Assembly: GCA_005877185.1 (NCBI GenBank)
Contig: VBPQ01000093.1
Coordinates: 1-5,613, forward strand
Direction: 5' to 3'
Length of the DNA stretch: 5,613 nt
Origin: Nitrososphaerota archaeon
Lineage (GTDB): Archaea > Thermoproteota > Nitrososphaeria > Nitrososphaerales > Gagatemarchaeaceae
The translations under genes were made by a program, and so were the position numbers. Numbering within the stretch: position 1 is the first letter of the stretch; the number at the start of each line of letters is the position of its first letter. Below, one piece after another: positions 1 through 4,665 of this stretch. Below the pieces are notes generated by a model. It was not told where the DNA came from and did not search any database. It saw only the letters and a list, made by a program, of their open reading frames with translations.

Positions 1-256
1 TCATCCTTTTTCGGAAAGCATTCCACTCGTCCCTCTTCTCGATAGACCAATGGTGAGTACGGGAAACCAAGGTGTTGTGATTGGTGTGCGCAGAAGTTTG
101 ATGCCCTCCCAGCTGTGGGACGCTGAGAAATGGTTTCCCACATGTTGGGCATTGGTATTTCGGGTTCATACCATGAACGGCCCTCATGTGCCTGAATAAC
201 GAGGATCCGCGTGTGAACCGATTCTTGCAAATAGGACATTCTCGGTAATTTGCCAT
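1..256 (-). CDS. Tandem C2H2 zinc-finger segment, probably intein homing-endonuclease region (partial, +1 frame relative to intein)
   Basis: Read from ATG at 256, this frame gives two classic fingers. The first is C7-x2-C10-x12-H23-x4-H28 (CPICKNRF...) and the second is C36-x2-C39-x12-H52-x4-H57 (CPTCGKPF..QLGGH). A basic tail WSIEKRDEWNAFRKRM follows and runs off the window. That tail resembles the linker regions of HNH-type, NUMOD-bearing homing nucleases, but the nuclease core is not visible. The frame is open upstream to about base 310 and is offset by one base from the intein/helicase frame, which is also open. It could be the intein's DNA-recognition part after a +1 frameshift, or an independently started ORF nested in the intein. 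GGGAAAGAG upstream is only a weak ribosome-binding candidate. The finger pattern is certain; the role is inferred. Confidence 0.7.
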   Translation of the reverse strand, partial: MANYRECPICKNRFTRGSSLFRHMRAVHGMNPKYQCPTCGKPFLSVPQLGGHQTSAHTNHNTLVSRTHHWSIEKRDEWNAFRKRM

Positions 257-1070
257 ACGTCTCTTTCCCGATACACAATGGAGCTTTGCATTTAACCGCC
301 TCTGTCAACCCGTTTCTTTCGAATATCCGATGCTCCGGCGTACAGCGTAACACTCGTCCGTCAGATAATTTTAGTTGGATGATCGGAAGTATTCCTCGGG
401 CCCACTTGTGAGTGACACGGCGGGAGATATTGGCTGCTGAGAGTACCAGGTCCCCGACATTGATGTCTTTGATCGGTCGGGTCGTCCCGTCTGCCATCGT
501 CACCAGTGTGTCCCCTGTAACGCACTCGTCGATGATCATCAGGCTGAACCTGTTTCCCAGCTCTGCTGCCCTTATGTAAGCCGAGTCGTAGGTACAAATC
601 GTTATGGCCCTTATCCTGTTATCCCCTCCCCCGTACAGACCGACCTCGACCCCGAACTCCTCCTCCACCCTTCCCCTCCACTGCTCCAGCAGGTCGAGCG
701 TGGGGACGATCACGATCGTCGGCTGGTTCACGAGCTCCATCGCCTTCATGCCGATTACCGTCTTCCCCGCGCCAGTGGGGAGGACTATCACACCGCGCCT
801 GCCGGCCTTGTCCCACGAGTCGAGGGCCCCCTTCTGATATGCTCTCATGTTCAGGCGCCTGCACTTCAGGTCAGGACAGGGAGGCAGGTCCTCGACGCCG
901 TCTTTGATCTCCGTGAGCTCGCTCTTCTTCAGGAACTCGACTATCTCTCTGTAGTAGAGAGCCTGCGCCCTGAAGGCCTTTACCCTGCTGTCCCACGTCG
1001 AATAGGGGACCTTGGCCTCGCTCCTCACCAGAATCGTTCCCTTATCGTATGAGAGATAAGTGGGCTCCAC
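1..1070 (-). CDS. xpb: XPB/Rad25-type SF2 DNA helicase, N-terminal part, interrupted by an intein (runs off left edge)
   Basis: This is an ATP-dependent 3'-5' DNA helicase of the archaeal XPB family, linked to DNA repair or promoter opening. The 182-residue N-extein (1070-525) starts MEPTYLSYDKGT and carries the PYSTWD segment (residues 22-27) usual in this family. Motif Q lies around RAYQKGAL (76-83), Walker A is LPTGAGKT (97-104), motif Ia is VPTLDLLEQW (122-131), and Walker B begins IIDE (179-182). Exactly there an intein Cys follows, where XPB proteins usually continue with a residue such as C or V and then HH. The GTG start is chosen because an in-frame TAA lies just upstream (codon at about 1097) and GGAGGG sits 7 bases before it. 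The helicase/intein frame has no stop down to base 1. The rest of the helicase (motifs III-VI) lies outside the window. Family assignment is firm; the gene symbol is by homology. Confidence 0.93.
   Translation of the reverse strand, partial: MEPTYLSYDKGTILVRSEAKVPYSTWDSRVKAFRAQALYYREIVEFLKKSELTEIKDGVEDLPPCPDLKCRRLNMRAYQKGALDSWDKAGRRGVIVLPTGAGKTVIGMKAMELVNQPTIVIVPTLDLLEQWRGRVEEEFGVEVGLYGGGDNRIRAITICTYDSAYIRAAELGNRFSLMIIDECVTGDTLVTMADGTTRPIKDINVGDLVLSAANISRRVTHKWARGILPIIQLKLSDGRVLRCTPEHRIFERNGLTEAVKCKAPLCIGKETYGKLPRMSYLQESVHTRILVIQAHEGRSWYEPEIPMPNMWETISQRPTAGRASNFCAHQSQHLGFPYSPLVYREEGRVECFPKKD
257..524 (-). other. Intein N-terminal splicing (Hint) domain inside XPB Walker B
   Basis: The domain starts with Cys1 (524-522) and CVTGDTLVTMADGTTRPI, a good intein block A (C-x-x-G-D-T-x-V). 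Block B is GRVLRCTPEHRIF at intein residues 57-69, with the catalytic Thr62 and His65 of the TxxH motif. INVGDLVLS (21-29) is the usual strand after block A. The intein sits directly after the helicase IIDE, so splicing with a +1 Cys would restore DEC-HH. Blocks F and G and the C-extein are beyond the window, so splicing competence cannot be judged. After about residue 88 the recognisable protein continues in the +1 frame as zinc fingers, which suggests a frameshift or a nested nuclease start. The intein call is very secure; the right limit given is where the frames cross. Confidence 0.9.
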
Positions 1071-1077
1071 AGTAGCG

Positions 1078-1083
1078 CCCTCC
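1078..1083 (-). promoter_or_regulatory. Shine-Dalgarno site of the helicase gene
   Basis: GGAGGG on the minus strand lies 7 bases before the GTG at 1070. It decides this start, because no ATG is available between it and the in-frame stop upstream. Confidence 0.7.
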
Positions 1084-1164
1084 TTCTTCTGGATTTAGCC
1101 TTATGCGCTGGTCGCGTGGAGGGCGGAACGCACTCGGCCCCAGCATGGCTCGACTTGAAACTTT

Positions 1165-1272
1165 GGGCTGTCGTCAAGCCTGTTTCTGACGTCAGAGTCT
1201 TCCGTCAGGCTTTCACTCAGCTTGGTGGCCAACCACCTTGCAACTCAGCGGTCCGAAATCCTCCCCAGCCCA
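1165..1272 (+). tRNA. Degenerate intron-bearing tRNA-like gene, probably tRNA-Glu(UUC) pseudogene
   Basis: The ends pair as an acceptor stem: GGGCTG at 1165-1170 with CAGCCC at 1266-1271, followed by discriminator A. The 108-base unit is the same length as the tRNA at 3871 and roughly three quarters identical to it by eye. The acceptor change C-G to T-A is compensated, so the gene probably worked once. CTTTCAC at 1210-1216 is a standard tRNA-Glu anticodon loop (TTC at 1212-1214). An insert before the anticodon arm and another after the loop occupy the same places as in the second copy, and the latter holds a perfect GGTGG-CCAA-CCACC hairpin at 1224-1237. The D and T arms are poor (T loop one base too long, GTTTC instead of GGTTA) and no TATA box is evident upstream. 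It is probably a relic; identity is tentative. Confidence 0.5.
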
Positions 1273-1307
1273 CGGCAACCTGAGAATCTGCCAAGTCCCG
1301 CTTGCCT

Positions 1308-1697
1308 TCACCGAGCAGGTATCGTATCAACTACTTGTATCTCCTTCACGCCCCTAAATGCGTGATCGTGTGTCGCAATACTTCCCAGCCCAAGCGGCTT
1401 CATTGTAGCCACGACTACGCAATCCCTTGCGCCCAAGCCTTTTAGCGAATATTCTGGCAATAGCTCGAGACTCACCCTTGTCGTTCCTTCGTCGAGTTCC
1501 GCTGCGGTCAGGGTGGAGAGACTCTGAATTCTTTCCATGATGATGCTGAACTCGTCCCTCGGCAATTTCCTGAGATAATGGGCCACTTCGATCAAAGTCA
1601 CATAATTGATGACTGTGCCCTCTCTTATGGCTTCGCGGATCACCCGATCTACATTGCGATGTTCCGGGAGCCTCGAGTCAAGCCAGTATATCCAGTA
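1308..1697 (-). pseudogene. vapC: VapC-type PIN toxin, 3' part, cut off from its start by the tnpB element
   Basis: From YWIYWLDSRLPEH onward this is a PIN-domain ribonuclease, normally an RNA-cleaving toxin neutralised by the neighbouring antitoxin. In reconstructed numbering the acidic residues are E44 (TLIEVAHYL), D99 (GARDCVVVATM) and D118 (ATHDHAF). The first catalytic Asp and the start codon lie on the other side of the insertion at 2951-2971. Joining ...GTT GAT TCA AAC (ending at 2951) to TAC TGG (from 1697) gives an uninterrupted 136-residue protein, MIYVDSNYWIYWLDS..., of normal family length. In the present arrangement the frame runs back through the element end without any ATG, GTG or TTG until inside vapC. 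Translation from the GTG at 1643 would lack the first 18 or so residues, including Asp5, so it should be inactive. Confidence 0.85.
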
Positions 1698-1705
1698 GTT
1701 TGAAT
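1698..1705. repeat. 8-bp direct repeat at right end of tnpB element (target duplication or cleavage-site copy)
   Basis: GTTTGAAT, identical to 2951-2958. This copy is redundant: the vapC reading frame needs only the other copy. It is read here as a target-site duplication; the alternative is that it is the element's own right cleavage site matching its target. Confidence 0.75.
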
Positions 1706-1725
1706 GGTTCTGATAACTCTTCGGG
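1706..1725. repeat. Right terminal inverted repeat of the tnpB element
   Basis: GGTTCTGATAACTCTTCGGG, inverted against 2931-2950 with two transitions. It starts immediately after the 8-bp repeat and stops 3 bases before the tnpB stop codon. Confidence 0.8.
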
Positions 1726-1744
1726 CTTCTAACCTTGAGTTACC
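1712..1744 (-). repeat. Right-end hairpin overlapping the tnpB stop
   Basis: On the coding strand GGTAACTC (1744-1737) pairs with GAGTTATC (1719-1712), seven Watson-Crick pairs and one G-T, around a 17-base loop that contains the TAG stop. Such right-end structure is usual for tnpB elements and would lie in the scaffold part of a guide RNA if one is made. Confidence 0.5.
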
Positions 1745-2890
1745 TTCCCGCCATCTGCTCGGAGGATTGGAGTCGTCATCTCGTTCCCCTTCACTGCTTC
1801 CACGCGTGCCCCTGGCGGGCCGTCGGGAGTGAACTTAACTCCTCGTCCCTTCGCAAGGATGTTCCTCGCTGCGTTGACATCCCTGTCGACGGAGACGTCA
1901 CACTTCGGACAGAAGAGGGTGCGCCGCCCATTCGGGTACGTTCTCGACCCACATTTCGAGCAGTTCACACTCGTTCCTCTCGCTGCCACGTAGGCGACCG
2001 GTATTCCTTCCCATCTCGCCTTGTACTCTATTTGTCTCTGGAGCTCGTAGAAGCTCCATGAGTTGAGCCTCGCTCTGTAGTTGGTGCCCTGTCCGTTCCC
2101 CTTTCGGTAGAGCCTGTGGATTCCTTTAATCTCCTCCATCACGATACCGAACCTCTTCTTCTTCGCCCGTTTGACTATCGAGGCGGAGACGTTGTGGAGG
2201 AGCGAGTTTACTCTGTTTCGCTGAATCCTTCCGTACTTTCCGTAGACCACGCGTCTGATTCTCGCGTCGTTTCGCTTGAAGTGACTCTTCGTCTCCCTAC
2301 ATCTGGCTTTGATCTCCGTCGCCCTGCCGAGGTCGTGGCGTAGGGTGCTTCCATCCGAGTCCGCTGTTGTCACGTTGTCTAGGTTGCGGTCGATTCCTAT
2401 CGCCCCTACTGGCTCAACTTCCGCGATTTCTTTTGAGAGGCTGATGCTCAGACCGTTTGCGGTGAGCGTCAGAGACCTCGGGGTGTGACCCGAGATTGAG
2501 CGCAATGTGTGGTCGTTTAGGACGATGAAGATGTATTCGCCCCTCCTGACCGGTACCCTTACGAGGCGGTGGACGACACGGAAACCGTAGCAATCCGTGA
2601 GCGAGAGCCTGGTGACGGAGGGAACCCTCGCACTCCGATTCCTCTTCAGCTCCTTTCGGTAGTTCCGCAGTATCCCTGCGGCCCTGCTGATGGCGGTGAG
2701 GCGATAGCAGGTCGGAACGTCGTAGGCTGAGAGCTGGTGGTACGCTTAGGGAGAGCGACTTCATCGAGGTCAGATTCTCCCTGAGCCCTATCCTGACGCA
2801 GTCGTTCACCATGCAGCGGAAGTCCTCCAGAAGAGAGAGAATTTCCTCGGTCGGGCGATAGTTCTGCCTGACTGCCTTCACAGCCTGCAA
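1729..2890 (-). pseudogene. tnpB: TnpB RNA-guided nuclease, frameshifted near its N-terminus
   Basis: TnpB proteins are RuvC-like nucleases guided by an RNA from the element's right end. The C-terminal frame (to TAG at 1729) is well conserved. Counted from the TTG at 2505 it has GIDRNLDN (RuvC-I, D39), IVMEEIKG (RuvC-II, E124/E125), a zinc ribbon C182-x2-C185 and C199-x2-C202, and DRDVNAARNI (RuvC-III Asp). Residues upstream of that TTG continue in the same frame back to about 2750 (AYDVPTCYR, ILRNYRKELKRN, VRRGEYIFIVLNDHTL). The first ~45 residues (MQAVKAVRQNYRPTEEIL...GLRENLTSMKSLSL) start at TTG 2890 in another frame. The frames meet near 2750, where CTA-A-GCG-TAC reads as one extra or two missing bases, with TAA in the downstream frame. 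Total coding length is about 387 codons, normal for the family. No intact product is expected unless the shift is a sequencing error or programmed. Confidence 0.9.
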
Positions 2891-2895
2891 GTCAT

Positions 2896-2946
2896 CTGAG
2901 AATTCGGGCTACGCCTTTAAGCACCCATGCCCCGAAGAATTATCAG
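2896..2946. repeat. Left-end imperfect palindrome of the tnpB element
   Basis: CTGA (2896-2899) pairs with TCAG (2943-2946), AATTC (2901-2905) with GAATT (2937-2941), and GGG (2906-2908) with CCC (2931-2933), with one mismatch and a 3-base bulge. The outer arm is also the left TIR. It could be a recombinase-recognition hairpin of the IS200/IS605 kind. Confidence 0.4.
2915..2921 (-). promoter_or_regulatory. Possible box A (TATA) of tnpB
   Basis: CTTAAAG on the minus strand is centred about 28 bases before the TTG at 2890, the spacing expected for a leaderless archaeal transcript. Only motif and spacing support it. Confidence 0.35.
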
Positions 2947-2950
2947 GACC
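2931..2950. repeat. Left terminal inverted repeat of the tnpB element
   Basis: CCCGAAGAATTATCAGGACC on the plus strand, inverted partner of 1706-1725 (18/20). It abuts the 8-bp direct repeat at 2951. Confidence 0.8.
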
Positions 2951-2958
2951 GTTTGAAT
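2951..2958. repeat. 8-bp direct repeat at left end of tnpB element
   Basis: GTTTGAAT, identical to 1698-1705. On the minus strand it is ATTCAAAC and encodes the end of the Asp-Ser-Asn of VapC, so this copy is the original target sequence. Confidence 0.75.
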
Positions 2959-2971
2959 CAACATAGATCAA
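2951..2971 (-). pseudogene. vapC: VapC-type PIN toxin, first seven codons, left of the tnpB element
   Basis: TTG ATC TAT GTT GAT TCA AAC encodes MIYVDSN, the expected PIN N-terminus with catalytic Asp5. The TTG overlaps the TGA stop of the antitoxin (TTGA overlap), a typical translational coupling in vapBC operons. The reading frame enters the element immediately after. This fragment was identified because it completes the protein at 1308-1697 exactly. Confidence 0.8.
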
Positions 2972-3207
2972 TCCCGTCGCCGGATTTCCTTCAGGCGGAG
3001 AGGGTTCGACTCCTCAACCGGTGAGCCACGTTTGATTACGCCCCTCATCTCCTTGATGAATTGCTCTAGGTCTTTTCCCTTCGCGATAGCCAGAGTGCCG
3101 TTCCACAATGTTATCTTTACCTTTGACCCTGTGCCGAGACGCGCTTTCTTTCTGAGCTTCTCCGGAATAACTATCCTCCCTTTCGAGTCCATCGTGGCTT
3201 CGGTCAT
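2968..3207 (-). CDS. vapB: AbrB/MazE-type antitoxin (VapB)
   Basis: This 79-residue protein opens MTEATMDSKGRIVIPEKLRKKARLGTGSKVKI, the swapped-hairpin AbrB DNA-binding fold (SKGRIVIPxxLRxKxxL). A basic, charged tail ending KEIRRRD normally wraps the toxin. It would bind its own promoter and block the PIN toxin encoded directly downstream. ATG 3207 is chosen because GGTGGG precedes it by 4 bases and the domain starts right there; an in-frame GTG (3216) and TTG (3219) are alternatives. The stop codon overlaps the TTG start of vapC, showing one operon before the tnpB element arrived. The gene looks intact, with nothing functional left to neutralise here. Confidence 0.88.
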   Translation of the reverse strand: MTEATMDSKGRIVIPEKLRKKARLGTGSKVKITLWNGTLAIAKGKDLEQFIKEMRGVIKRGSPVEESNPLRLKEIRRRD

Positions 3208-3219
3208 GTTTCCCACCAA

Positions 3220-3453
3220 TTGTCAGACCAAACCGATAAGTCTTGCGACTCTCACTCTGGGATGGAGTTCCCGAAATGAGTGCGCCCCCTCCTCCTACTT
3301 CTGAGCACTGCGTACCTCTCCTGGCTCCTCATCAAGGACCGTTCCAAGTTGATAGACCCGAAGCGACTTTCACGCACCGAAATGGCGAAGCCACTCAGCT
3401 CCGTCGGCCCAAGGAATGTTGCTTTTGAGGTTCTTCGTCATCTATGGTTCGGT
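3220..3453. other. Intergenic stretch between divergent vapB and protease pseudogene
   Basis: It must hold the promoters of both flanking genes. CTTATCGG on the minus strand (about 3233-3240) is a weak box A candidate for vapB. The plus strand is open in the protease frame from 3280, with a leucine-rich run (RPLLLLLSTAYLSWLLI) that resembles a membrane segment. I cannot tie this to any family, and it may be a gene remnant or chance. Confidence 0.3.
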
Positions 3454-3819
3454 ATGGGTTACGTTGAGGTAGAAGTGACGATAGCGACTGCCGACGCGAG
3501 AGAAGGCATAGACGCCAAAAGCATTGGTTGACGCCGGTTCAACTTTCACGGTGATACCCGCTTCCCTGGCGAGGATGCTGGGCCTCAAGCCGAGTGGGGA
3601 GAAGGTGCGGGTCTCGACCGCGAAGGGGTACCAGGATCTCCCCTCGCTCACGCGATGGTGCGCATCGATGGCAAAGAGAGAATCCTTCCGGTTCTGCTGA
3701 GCCGAAGGGTGGAACAAGTACTTTTGGGAGTGACTACGCTTGAGGTGATGCAACCGAAAGTCAATCCCTTAACCCAGAAGCTGGAGAGGCATTCCGCGCT
3801 CTTGTACATCGGTTCCTAA
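3454..3819 (+). pseudogene. Clan AA (retropepsin-like) aspartic protease, two compensating frameshifts
   Basis: Pieces in two frames assemble one small archaeal aspartyl protease of about 120 residues. Frame 1 from ATG 3454 gives MGYVEVEVTIATADAREGIDAKSI. From 3527 the frame is +1, with VDAGSTFTVIPASLARMLGLKP and VRVSTAKGYQDLP. From about 3646 frame 1 resumes with AMVRIDGKERILPVLL and VEQVLLGVTTLEVMQPKVNP, ending at TAA 3817. The active-site motif is DAG where DTG is usual. VLLGVTTLE is the conserved second-half motif, as expected for a homodimeric retropepsin-like enzyme. The shifts look like an extra G in GGTT at 3526-3529 and a missing C in the C run at 3640-3643. As written, translation stops at TGA 3529. 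Paired opposite single-base indels could be decay or sequencing error. Confidence 0.8.
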
Positions 3820-3838
3820 CCTCGAGCCGTTCACCATG

Positions 3839-3848
3839 CATATAACCA
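3839..3848 (+). promoter_or_regulatory. TATA box of the tRNA gene at 3871
   Basis: GCATATAACC is centred about 28 bases before the first tRNA base, the standard archaeal box A spacing for tRNA genes. The related copy at 1165 lacks such a box. Confidence 0.5.
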
Positions 3849-3870
3849 GCAGAAGGAGGCCGCTAAGGCC

Positions 3871-3978
3871 GGGCCGGTCGTCTAGCCTGGTTAGGACGTC
3901 AGGGTTTCCCGTCAGGCTCTCACACAGCGAAGTGGCAAAAAGCCTCGTAGGTCGGCGGTCCGAATCCGCCCCGGCCCA
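3871..3978 (+). tRNA. Intron-bearing tRNA gene, probably tRNA-Glu(CUC); tRNA-Val(CAC) is the alternative
   Basis: The 7-bp acceptor stem is perfect (GGGCCGG 3871-3877 with CCGGCCC 3971-3977, A73 at 3978). The D arm is 3880-3897 with GGTTA in the loop. The T arm is perfect (GGCGG-TCCGAAT-CCGCC, 3954-3970). Between them are about 32 bases too many. If 3898-3910 (GTCAGGGTTTCCC) and 3924-3942 are introns, a 76-base tRNA with Glu loop CTCTCAC (3917-3923, anticodon CTC) results, though its anticodon stem TCAGG/CCTCG has one mismatch. Alternatively AGGCT (3914-3918) pairs perfectly with AGCCT (3941-3945) around CTCACAC, anticodon CAC (Val), leaving an odd 8-base variable region. The tRNA body resembles archaeal tRNA-Val. 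Copies at 1165 and 4666 favour Glu by their CTTTCAC and CTCGCAC loops. Functional status is uncertain. Confidence 0.6.
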
Positions 3979-4050
3979 CTATCCGGAATCCCTCCTCCGT
4001 ACTTGCGTCAGTGGCGCACGGATATTGAGCGTCGGCGCGAAACGGATCGG

Positions 4051-4268
4051 CTACCTTATTCTTGTTATTCCCTCGATGGAATCGAAATCGGCGTCGAACG
4101 ACGCAATTCTTCTTATGTGCCTGTCAAACATGATGCGCAGGGAGACCGCGTCCGCGCATGAAACCCTACTCCTCCCGTGATATCGCCCGCAAGGTGGACA
4201 GCTCTATCATGAAATTCATCGTCCAAGTCGGCGACAGCTATTATGAGGGACGAATCCAGGAAGATTAG
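4051..4268 (-). pseudogene. vapC: VapC-type PIN toxin with internal deletion and frameshift
   Basis: The N-terminal piece LIFLDSSLIIAVADLDDEFHDRAVHL (from 4268) has the first PIN Asp. The C-terminal piece SCADAVSLRIMFDRHIRRIA, followed by SFDADFDSIEGITRIR (stop TAG at 4051), is in another frame and has the third and fourth acidic sites (ADAVS and FDADFD). The middle of the domain, roughly 60 residues including the second catalytic Glu, is missing: 72 codons remain against the usual 130-140. The first frame leaves the recognisable sequence after GDITG and stops at TAA near 4115. It overlaps the stop of the antitoxin at 4265-4267, and no ATG, GTG or TTG is found at the expected start codon (CTA). 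The product cannot be an active ribonuclease. Confidence 0.8.
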
Positions 4269-4510
4269 GCTTCTCCCTTCTGGATGCGCTTCTTGAGAGA
4301 AACCGAACTCTCGTTAGACCCACCGTGTCCAATGCCTAGGATATTGGCTATGCTGGGTCTTTTTCGAAATCGCGTTATCACATCTCCGTTTGTGACTATC
4401 CAGAGAACCTCATCGCCGGCATCGACCTTGTATTGTCTCCTTAGCTTTGCGGGGACCACAACTTGATATCCTTTGGAGATTCTCGTCCTAATCTGTTGCG
4501 TATCTGACAT
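4265..4510 (-). CDS. vapB: AbrB-type antitoxin (VapB), second copy
   Basis: This intact 81-residue AbrB/MazE-fold protein reads RTRISKGYQVVVPAKLRRQYKVDAGDEVLWIV, followed by a flexible tail (SIANILGIGHGGSNESSVSLKKRI) that normally contacts the PIN toxin. It is clearly distinct from the antitoxin at 2968: the hairpin core aligns but the tails differ. ATG 4510 is supported by a box A about 34 bases upstream, giving a short-leader mRNA, with GTGAG just upstream of the start. Its stop overlaps the beginning of the broken vapC, so it is the first gene of a vapBC operon. Its partner is dead, so it may persist only as an autoregulator or through cross-neutralisation of another toxin (inference). Confidence 0.88.
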   Translation of the reverse strand: MSDTQQIRTRISKGYQVVVPAKLRRQYKVDAGDEVLWIVTNGDVITRFRKRPSIANILGIGHGGSNESSVSLKKRIQKGEA

Positions 4511-4540
4511 TGGTTCTCACAGTTTGTGTGTTCCTCACGG

Positions 4541-4547
4541 TATTTAG
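4541..4547 (-). promoter_or_regulatory. Box A (TATA) promoter of the second vapB
   Basis: CTAAATA on the minus strand is centred 34 bases before ATG 4510, placing initiation a few bases upstream of the start codon. Confidence 0.5.
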
Positions 4548-4561
4548 GTCTCACTTTGAAA

Positions 4562-4665
4562 AAGCGGGGACTTGCCCGCCTTCAATTGGCAAGAGTGACG
4601 AGCGACCCGACCGCGAATTGGGGTTAGGTGTTGCTGTTCGTGATGACAACTTCTGACGGGTCGGT
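4562..4665. other. Intergenic stretch with no recognisable gene
   Basis: I see no coding pattern here. GACCCGACC (around 4604-4612) faces the GGGTCGG runs at 4659-4672 and could pair imperfectly with them. The part just before 4666 may be debris of a further tRNA copy (GGGGTTAGG resembles a D loop), but the match is too short to claim. Confidence 0.3.

Larger units (their letters stand above)
1706..2950 (-). mobile_element. 1245-bp tnpB-only insertion element with terminal inverted repeats, inserted in vapC
   Basis: The ends are GGTTCTGATAACTCTTCGGG (1706-1725) and, on the other strand, GGTCCTGATAATTCTTCGGG (2950-2931): 18 of 20 identical, both differences being transitions. Outside them lies a perfect direct repeat GTTTGAAT (1698-1705 and 2951-2958). 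The only gene inside is tnpB; no tnpA (Y1 or serine) or DDE transposase is present, so the copy is non-autonomous. Orientation follows tnpB: left end at 2950, right end at 1706. Removing the element and one repeat restores vapC, which fixes the boundaries independently. TIRs plus an 8-bp duplication do not fit the textbook IS200/IS605 pattern, although subterminal hairpins are also present (see findings). Confidence 0.85.

Noticed and set aside
361..597. 78-residue minus-strand frame over the intein start
   Set aside because: It overlaps the intein block A/B coding frame, has no recognisable motif and is dominated by Arg, Gly and Asp; a shadow.
604..864. Open frames on both strands across this interval, in frames other than the helicase
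   Set aside because: They overlap the well-conserved helicase motifs and have arginine/proline/serine-rich, familyless translations; GC-rich coding shadows.
1308..1643. Treating vapC as an intact gene starting at GTG 1643
   Set aside because: This start drops the first 18 or so residues including the catalytic Asp; the true N-terminus is recovered across the insertion at 2951-2971.
1735..2343. Plus-strand open frames opposite tnpB
   Set aside because: Antisense to the conserved RuvC and zinc-ribbon segments with no motif of their own.
3280..3453. A separate membrane-protein gene before the protease
   Set aside because: Only one leucine-rich stretch from a GTG, no family resemblance and no clear ribosome-binding site; kept as a note only.
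3442..3753. 103-residue minus-strand frame opposite the protease
   Set aside because: The plus strand encodes clear protease motifs across the same bases; the long antisense frame is a by-product.
3836..4180. 114-residue plus-strand frame
   Set aside because: It runs through the tRNA gene and is antisense to the second vapC remnant; composition is Ser/Arg-rich with no family resemblance.
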